Source of the DNA: Brachionus manjavacas
Taxonomy: Eukaryota; Rotifera; Eurotatoria; Ploima; Brachionidae
NCBI GenBank assembly: GCA_019054805.1
Contig: JAHQIY010000009.1
Span: 2,914,001-2,978,000, forward strand
Direction: 5' to 3'
Length of the DNA stretch: 64,000 nt
Of this stretch, positions 56,635 to 64,000 are shown one piece after another. The notes under the pieces were generated by a model that was not told the origin of the DNA, ran no database searches, and saw only the letters and a list, made by a program, of their open reading frames with translations. Position 1 is the first letter of the stretch; each line of letters begins with the position of its first letter. A program made the position numbers and the translations under genes.

Positions 56635-56875
56635 GAAAACATGTAAAAAATGTAAAAAATTGTCTTCCAAGTTATAACTTTTTTACTAATAGTGTTGAGA
56701 ATGAGTGGAACAAATTGCAAGAAGAAACAATGAACGTAAATTTTCTTAACAGTTTCAAGGTAAAGATTGATGGGTTGTTGGCCAAGCGAATTGAAACGAC
56801 TGCTATGGCTTATTAAAGCTTCATTTGTAGAATATCTAAGCCGCAGTTAATTTTACTACAACTACTACTACCTAT
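56635..56875 (+). mobile_element. LINE family 2-like 3' end, plus strand
   Basis: A plus-strand frame reads NFFTNSVENEWNKLQEETM, VNFLNSFKVKIDGLLAKRIE and TTAMAY then a stop, followed by a short UTR and an ACTACTACTACT tail near 56859-56872. It is related to the minus-strand copy at 51755-52320. Confidence 0.72.
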
Positions 56876-59800
56876 TTAAACAGGTAAAATTTTCAAATAA
56901 AAATGACCACTTTAAAAAATAAATTGTGAGATGGTGCAACGTAAAACATGAATTTAACAAAATTTAAATAGATAATTTATGAAGGTCTAAAAGAAGGTGA
57001 ATTAAGGTTTAAAGTTTCAAAATTCTTTTTTATATTAAGGTCTTATCGGCAACAAAAAAAATGAATAAAAATTCATTAAAAAATATTTTTAAATTCTATT
57101 TGAACATAAAAAAAGGTTAAATAATTTTTATTTGTAATTTCCTACTGAATTTAAACCTTTAATACATTTTATAAGATTTAATTAAAGAATTAAAAAATAA
57201 TTTAAATATGAATTTGGATAAACATTTTTTCAATTCAAACTAAAATTTAAAAATTAATCATTTAAATTTTCTATTCAATTATTAAAAATACTAACTTGTT
57301 ATAACTTGGATTTATGATGAATGTATGGGAATACCTTTTTTCGCTTGAATTAATTCAAATTGAAGTTAATAGGTAAATTTTGAAAATCATATTCAAAACT
57401 GCTAAAGAATTCAATACCATTTTAATTTGTTTTTATATTGAAAAAATCTATATATAAAAGATGGTACGAAATTTTGCATATAATGAAAAAAAAATTTTCA
57501 AAGCTTTGAAGACATGAAAAAAATTCAAGTATTAGATGCTTACTATAAAAATTTGCTTTTGCATGATAAAAAAAAACTGAAAAAAATCAAATATTAAATA
57601 AAAGAAATAAAATACTTAACTTTTTTTAATACTTACTTATTTTTGAAACATAATCCTTAAAATTTGATTATTCTCATTTTTGTCAATAAGTAATGAAAAT
57701 TCTTTAGGTTTTCATTCAATGTTATTTTTAATTAAATATGGTTATATTGTGAATTATCTTTAGAATGATTCAAAAAAATTAATTGCTAATTGCTGTAATC
57801 TTAGACTTTAATTTATCAGTTTCGATTCCATCTCTCGATAACGAGGAACACTTTTTGAAAAGTTCACTTGCAAACGCATTGTTCAAATCTGACTTAGCTA
57901 TGGCATATACAAATAAATAATACTTTTTTTTTATTAAAGAAACAATGACAGAAAGTATAAAATACTGAAATAAAAATAATTAACTTATTACTGAAGAACC
58001 AATACAACTTTAGCTATAAATGAGCATTTACAGTATAATTTTTAAGTTTTAATTAATTTTAAAAAAGATATTTAAAAATTGCGAAGTATTAAGCTTCTTA
58101 ATCATAAGACGATTTTTTGTTTTAACATATATCATGACATTTTGAACTTTAAAAAAAAACTGAAGAAAAATAAAAATTTTATCAAGCAATATTTAAAAAA
58201 ATTTAATTTGACTATATTTTAAATATAAGTATTGTAATTTAATTTTAGAAACATAAAACATTCTTTTCTATAATTATACAAAATAAAATATCGAATATAA
58301 GAAATTTTAATATATTTACAAAACTGGAAATTTGAATTTGACTAAGAGATAATTTTTGATGGTGAATCCGGTTTGTGGATACAAAATTTTTTTATACGCT
58401 TTTGATATAAATTCATTTAAGTTATTTTTACAAAAAAATTTTATTTTTTAAATTCTTTTATTTGAAAAATCGCATAAGTAAATAAAGCTAATTTAAGTTT
58501 TAAAATTTCTAAAATATCTCAAAAACCATATTTTCTGGAAAAAGACTAGATAGAATTTTGGAAAGTTCGTGAAATTACAATGTGTTTTACTTAAGGATCA
58601 AGCCAGGGGCCCGGTTTTCTTAAAAGTAAATTGTTTTTTTCCGCTAAAAAAATATTGAAATTAAAAAAACTATCATCATATTCAAAAACTAAGAAGATTC
58701 TTAATCGAATGCTTTGTCATATTTTAATTTTTAAATTCGATATATCTTTGCTTTGTTAAATAATTGGAGTTTTGTGTTACAGTAGGACTTGTTTAAACTG
58801 CTAAAAAATAAATAAAAAAAATAAAATTTAAAAAATTAATTTTTATCTCATTTATTTTTATTGATTTAACTTGATTACACTTTTGTTCAAACACTGATAA
58901 AATTTAATATTTAAACATAAAATGTGAAACATTAAGAAAAGTTAAAATTTTTTAATTCTCAAAAAGGTGAATAAATTATATAAGCTAAAATAATTAATCA
59001 GGTGCAAGAATGCTTTATGTACATGCTTTTAGCATGTTTTCATTTTAAATGTAGGTACATATCACGAAAAAATCAATTCATTTATAAAAAACAGGATGGA
59101 TTTCATGTCATAAGAAGATGAAGAGGTAATTTAATTCACATTATTTAGATTATAGATGATATAAAATAGCTGCCAATTAAATGAATGTCATTGGAGATAA
59201 ATCAGCAAACATAGCTATGATCTAGAAGACAATTAAAAAATGGTTTCAAGAGAATTGATCAAAAATTTAAGGTTATAATAAAATTGCATCAAAGGTCTCA
59301 AAATTATTTACCAAATAATGCCAGATTTAATTTTTTTATATTCAATATTTTTTCGAGCATTTTTGATTTAAAAACAAAAGATCAAATAACGAATTCTATT
59401 TTAAAAGAGATTTTTTTTTAATTTTAATTTTGAATACAAATTTAAGATCTTCAAAAATGGAAATTTTTCCAAAAAAGAAACTCACAAAGACTCTTAAAAA
59501 ATGCAAAATAATTTTTGAAAATCTTCATTCCTTGTTTTTCTTAATAAGATATCATTTAATAATTTAACAATTATTTTATTGTTCTTTTACTTCTCGAGAA
59601 TTTTTCCCATATTATGTCACTTAAGTATTTGTTATTCAATTTAATAGGAGCTATAGGAGTATTTAAAAAAAATACAAAATAGTTATTATGTAAAAGGGTA
59701 CTTGGAGCTAAAATTAAAAATATATTTTCTTTTCTAAATAATTTAAATCCATTTTTAAAGACTTTCTATTTTTTTAAATAATGCTTGATCTCCATTCAAA

Positions 59801-60483
59801 AACAATCGAACTCGGAAAATATTCTAACAATTAATAAAATGAAGATTGGTTTAATCTTTATATTTCAATTACAAAATGTATTCAATGTTGAAATAACAAC
59901 AGTAAATAATTTAAGTTAATTTTTATTTGAAAAATTGATTAAAAAAATATTGAAATTTTTTTTTTAATTTAAAATTTAATTAAATCATTGATAAATTTTT
60001 TATAAAATAAATCAATTTGCTTCTTCATTCTTTGACACAAAACCAAAAATTTTAAACCAGATGAAAGCAAAATAAAGAAAAAAATGAATTCTTTTTGATA
60101 TAAGTTTCGAATAAAAGGTTAACAACAGCGTACCACCTTACCCCATCTTTGCAGAATAAATTTTATAATGAAAATATAAAATTTTATTTTGAAAAAAAAA
60201 AACGTCGAGGGTTTAGATATGAAAAAGAAATTTGGTTTTGTTTTGGTCTTATTCAAAACTTAAATCAAAAAATTTTGCTTTCATGTGGTTTAAAATTATT
60301 GATTTTTGTAAAAGTATGAAGCAAACTTAAGGTTTTCAATTAAAAAAATAAAAATCTAACTATATTTATTTTAATAAAGATTTTAAAAATATTGAAAATT
60401 TATAAAAATTTCATCAATGATATAATGATCAATCATTCATCTCGATGTTTCAATTGATGTTTCTTAAATAAAGTTAAAAGTTT

Positions 60484-61028
60484 GGCAAATTGAAGTTTGA
60501 GATCAAGGTCTAAAGATCAAAATATAAATTGTAACATTTTGTTTTAATAACAGAAAAGAAATAATTTTTTTCTTAAGCAATTACTTGACATGTCGTGTCA
60601 AGTTTATTTTCATTTTTAAAATTTTAAAATGTTCCTTTTAATCGAACTTTAATAAGTTTAAATATTTTAATTGATTTTAATGAAAACTTACTTTTAAAGA
60701 CAAAAAATTTACTGTTTTAAAAACTACAATTTATTTAAGTGGAAAAATAACATTATTTAAGTTTGAAAGAGTGGATATAAAAGTATTAAATTTGAATTTT
60801 GAATTAACTTAGCCTGAATTATTTAAATTCTTGATTGCTTTTGTTAAATAAATTAGAGACCATTTGTTTTGATGTTAATTTGATAATGAACCATTATTAG
60901 ACATAGCATGTCAAGTAATGTTTAGTATTTATTTCTTAGAAATTATCAAAATCATTAGATTTAATTAAGTTTTAAAATTTTAAATGATCGCTTTGATCTT
61001 AAGATTTGATTTGAAATTTCAATTTGCC
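60484..61028 (-). mobile_element. hAT-like MITE, copy 2 (545 bp, inverted)
   Basis: Reverse-complement counterpart of 1224-1763, collinear from end to end. The terminal repeats are GGCAAATTGAAGTTTGAGAT and its complement ending TTTGCC. Flanking octamers AAAAGTTT and TAAAGTTT agree at seven of eight positions, consistent with an 8-bp target duplication. Non-coding. It lies in the predicted bHLH intron. Confidence 0.8.
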
Positions 61029-61887
61029 TAAAGTTTAAAGTTTAAAAAAAATTTATATTTTCAAATAAAAATTTAACTCGTTCTATATCACCGAAAAATT
61101 TAGTTTCAAATATAAAAATGCTTGCAATATAAACTCAGAATTATTTTTTTATGTGAAACTGAAAAAATATTTGAAGCAACCCTTTTTTGAAATGTTATTT
61201 CAACAGTGGATACAAAAAATAAATCAATTTTAAATCAATATTTATTCAATAATAAAAAGAAGAATTAATGAGTTCACTTGGTAAAGATAAATTTTTAATT
61301 ATATTTACCGAACGTATTTTAGAGTGGCTTAGACACAGCACTTAATTGTGATATTTGTTTAAATAAACACGAGTCTTATTAAAGATTCATTTTATTTCAA
61401 ATTATTTTGAAAATTTCCCAAAGCGTTAAGCTACCAAATTTTCGCTTGATTTCATCTAATAATGTCAAGAATTTTTATTTCTTTTTTTGATGCTATCTTA
61501 AAATAATTACACAACCGAAATATTAAAAAAATATAATTAATCTAAATATCAGCTACTTAATTTCTTTTCTGTTAGAGTATTATTAATTATTTAAATTTTT
61601 TCAAGTACTAAAACAATTTTTTTTCAACTATTTAAAAAACAAAAAAGAAACTCAGAAAGCGGGTTCGGACGTTCCTAGGGATAAACCCTGAAACTATTTT
61701 TTTTAAAAATTAGAGTAAATATTAATTATTTAACTTGAAATTCTGGCAAGAAAGTGGGAAAAAAATCAATCTGCAAACGCTTTACATAATTAAATTCAAA
61801 TTATTCTCTGAATTCTTTTAGGCATAATTAGTTCCATTGACACCAAACACTACCAGCCCTACCACTAAATAAAAAATAAGAACTCAC
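61029..61887. other. Intron sequence next to the first bHLH exon
   Basis: AT-rich. It includes an inverted copy of the short dispersed repeat near 61191-61220. No coding feature seen. Confidence 0.4.
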
Positions 61888-62034
61888 CCGAATGGGCTTT
61901 TTTTTCATGCTGCTGCGAAACATGGGATCCGAATTTCCTTGGCTGTTTGAGCTGTCATTTAAATCAAGCAAATTGCTGCTTGCGCCACTCATCATTTGGT
62001 ACTGGCTGCCGGCAAGCGCTTCTTCTCCGTACAT
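61888..62034 (-). CDS. Predicted first coding exon of the bHLH gene
   Basis: 49 codons from ATG (62034-62032, context AGGAAAATG) to a consensus GTGAGT donor in phase 0. The peptide begins MYGEEALAGSQYQMMSGASS and ends RSSMKKKPIR. The frame runs on past the donor without stopping, but it loses sense there. Joined to the exon at 54461 the basic KKKPIR would precede DPYAHRR directly and extend the basic region, as in related factors that have a basic linker there. Neither the peptide nor the donor alone proves the link. An alternative is a separate minus-strand gene with an unseen next exon. Confidence 0.6.
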
Positions 62035-63179
62035 TTTCCTTCCGTTCGATTGTACAATCAAAGTTTAATTAATTTGGCATTTAAGAATCTGTATAAATAT
62101 CTAAAAATTAGAAAAAAAAGTAAAACATTTCTCGATAACTTGTTCAAATAAAAAAAATCAAATATTTGCTTTTTGTTTTTGTTGTGCCTCCCTCCATCTC
62201 GATCATAATTCTTGTGGTTGGTGTCAAAATATTAAGATATAATTTTAGCTATTTTTTATTTTATTTTTTTGTGGGCCAATTTAACAAACTCAAAAACAAC
62301 TCAAACAAAGCAGCCTTTCAAAATAATTTATTATAATTTTAAACAAGATTTTAAAATTGTTTAAACCAAAAAGTATCTATATTTATCTCACGTGCTATCT
62401 TTCCATTAAATATTCAGCTCGATCAGGCTTAGATTTAAAAAAATTCTATCTCGAAGCCAATCTTTTCCTAATACTCTAACCTAGCCATATGTGGATATTT
62501 TCGATTTATTTTCTTTTTTCCGGATGAGTAATTATTCAAACGCTGGTTGCTAGCCATTTTGGCTTGCTGATGATGCAAAAAACTCATGTGAGCTGAATAT
62601 TGGCCAGTTGTGCTTGACAAGCTCTAGCCTAGTTAAGATACAATGTGAGCAAGCAGCAACAAAAATAAGCAATTTAGTAAATTATTTTATTGATATTAAA
62701 TAGAGGGAAACAACAACAAGAGCAACAACAAAAAAATTGAAATGGATTATTATGCTTGAAACGTGATACCTTAGAGAGCGAGAGAAAATTCCAATTCTCT
62801 TGCTGAAAACAACGAGTTGAATGAAGAAGAAAAAAGTTGAATTTTAATAAAAAAAAAAAGCTTTAACCTTTATTTTCATAATTTCGATTTGAAGTGTATC
62901 ACGTTTTTTTTCTGTTCATTTTCTCTTTTCTATTTCTTGAATATGTATTTTTTTTGTGGCGATCAAACGCAAATCACGTGAGAATTGTTTCCAAGAATTC
63001 CTATTGATTTAGATTTCGCCAAAGCTTTGTTTATTAATTAACTGAATTTAGTTGAAATGCTCGTTCTGTGTAACTAAAGGCATAATTTGAAATTATAATT
63101 TTCGTAAAATTAAAATCTAATCATCGGAATTTTATACCCAAGTGAAATAGCAAACGCGTTCAAAAAACTTACTAGAACA
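62035..63179. promoter_or_regulatory. Divergent promoter region between bHLH and FAM151 genes
   Basis: About 1.1 kb, less AT-skewed than the flanks in places. Two CACGTG E-boxes at 62389-62394 and 62975-62980, the sites expected for bHLH-O and clock-type factors. An 11-bp inverted pair AAACGTGATAC (62759-62769) and GTATCACGTTT (62896-62906) lies between. CAACAAC/AGCAAC-rich sequence at 62640-62740 may be 5' UTR. Binding is inferred from motif only. Confidence 0.45.
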
Positions 63180-64000
63180 ATGCTTGATTTCTTCCAAGTC
63201 GAGGACGCTTCATTGATAACATGGTCTCACGCCGTAAACAATAGGAAAAAGCTACTCGACTCATTAAAAAGTAGTTTTATTTATGATGCGTTGAATTTAA
63301 CTTTATTTTTCTTTTTTAAATAAAAAAATTTTATGTTAGGTGAGTGCAGTTTTATTGAGGCTGATATAGTGTTTGATTCAGAGAAGCACGATGAGCCGAT
63401 AATGGCTCATCCGCCACATGACCACAGCGATTTGACTTTTCGCGAGTTCGTCCAAAGTGCACGCAACTGTGACAAAGGCCTCAAGCTTGATTTCAAGAGC
63501 CAAGACTCGATCAGGCCATGCTTGGACTACTTGAACAAAATGGACCTAAATTTGCCAGTGATACTGAACGCGGACATTTTTCAGGGCAACAATTCGCCCC
63601 AAGTGAACATAGACGCAGACATGTTTGTGCACACATGCACCACTGAGTATCCAAGAGGAGTGCTGTCGCTGGGTTGGACCACCAGGCCCTGTTCGCACAC
63701 AATCTACACATGGGAAAACGTGCAGCAAGCTGTTGAGCTTTGTCAAAGGTTCAAGCTGAACAATGTCCATTTTGCTGTTAGACTGGCATGGTCAGTAAGG
63801 TCGATTGATAAACTGCTGCGTTTGCATGAGTTGACAAATTGTTCGTTTACAATATGGTCTCATGACGATGACAAATTAGCCTCGTTCGAGACACTCTTAT
63901 TGTTTAGACATTTTTTCGATAAGAAATTTCTATTCTACGACCTGTCTAGTGAGCTGATTAGCTACCTGAGTATGAATAGAAACGAATTTAGAACTGTTTT
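63180..64000 (+). CDS. FAM151: FAM151/menorin family protein, 5' part
   Basis: Exon 1 63180-63270 and exon 2 from 63340, with a 69-bp phase-1 intron, running off the window. The protein starts MLDFFQVEDASLITWSHAVN, as in the FAM151B-type N-terminus, then has ECSFIEADIVF, EPIMAHPPHDHSDLTFREFV, KGLKLDFKSQ, PVILNADIFQGNN, GVLSLGWTT, FTIWSHDDD and FLFYDLSSEL, the ordered blocks of the family (related to nematode menorin, which guides dendrite branching). The fold is thought to resemble glycerophosphodiester phosphodiesterases, with the conserved EAD, HPP and LDFK motifs near the active site; the reaction is unknown. No signal peptide follows the chosen start. The frame is open upstream to 63114, so a longer N-terminus or an earlier exon is possible. 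The C-terminus lies outside. Confidence 0.9.

Larger units (their letters stand above)
54462..61887 (-). other. Predicted 7.4-kb first intron of the bHLH gene
   Basis: GTGAGT donor on the minus strand at 61887 and a TTTGCCTCAAAG acceptor at 54462, both in phase 0. The stretch is AT-rich and almost free of open frames, apart from LINE, MITE and AT-hook remnants listed separately. About 56880-60480 is featureless. If the two exons are not joined, this is intergenic sequence. Confidence 0.6.

Noticed and set aside
63511-63770. Minus-strand frames of 66 and 74 codons opposite FAM151
   Set aside because: Shadows of the FAM151 exon, which matches the family block by block on the plus strand.

Overview
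The window is AT-rich nuclear DNA from a eukaryote, almost certainly an animal. The genes have canonical GT-AG introns, many of them only 47-69 bp long. The conserved ones are animal genes: a GIT-type ArfGAP C-terminus, PTRH2, OMA1, a bHLH factor of the HES/HEY/clockwork-orange group and a FAM151/menorin protein. Compact introns, high AT content and a mix of Penelope-like, LINE, Ty3/gypsy, DIRS-like and DNA transposon debris would fit a monogonont rotifer such as Brachionus. That placement is inference; no rRNA or mitochondrial marker is present.

Layout. 1-4400: a long 3' intron and the last exon of a GIT-like gene; the intron holds two foldback repeats, a 540-bp MITE and a Penelope-like endonuclease remnant with a possible hammerhead ribozyme. 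4575-8485: PTRH2 in three exons, with a 5'-truncated LINE in intron 1. 9.1-14.3 kb: a transposon graveyard (mariner-type MITE, gypsy gag-protease split by a MULE, a hAT-type MITE, a second LINE family, more MULE). 15784-16886: a membrane-anchored DxD glycosyltransferase-like gene with one 53-bp intron. 17.8-27.1 kb: one LINE copy broken by two insertions, a GC-richer DIRS-like retroelement fragment and a pogo-type transposon that itself contains a long-armed foldback element. 29526-30860: OMA1 in five exons, one only 18 bp. 32.4-34.8 kb: a mariner-type MITE and a LINE flanked by about 122-bp direct repeats. 35575-36642: an inverted second copy of the glycosyltransferase-like gene. 37.3-52.3 kb: dense LINE copies on both strands with MULE, Tc1, gypsy and MITE pieces. 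52944-62034: a bHLH gene on the minus strand, predicted to have a separate first exon across a 7.4-kb intron. 63180-64000: the start of a FAM151 gene transcribed away from it.

The host genes have no common pathway. PTRH2 and OMA1 both act at mitochondria in other animals, but they lie 21 kb apart and are probably neighbours by chance. The bHLH and FAM151 genes share a 1.1-kb divergent promoter region with two CACGTG E-boxes. The strongest structural result is the insertion record: several events give target-site duplications or restore an interrupted reading frame, so their order can be read from the sequence. Boundaries of degenerate elements are approximate, and all family assignments come from motif recognition by eye without database searches.
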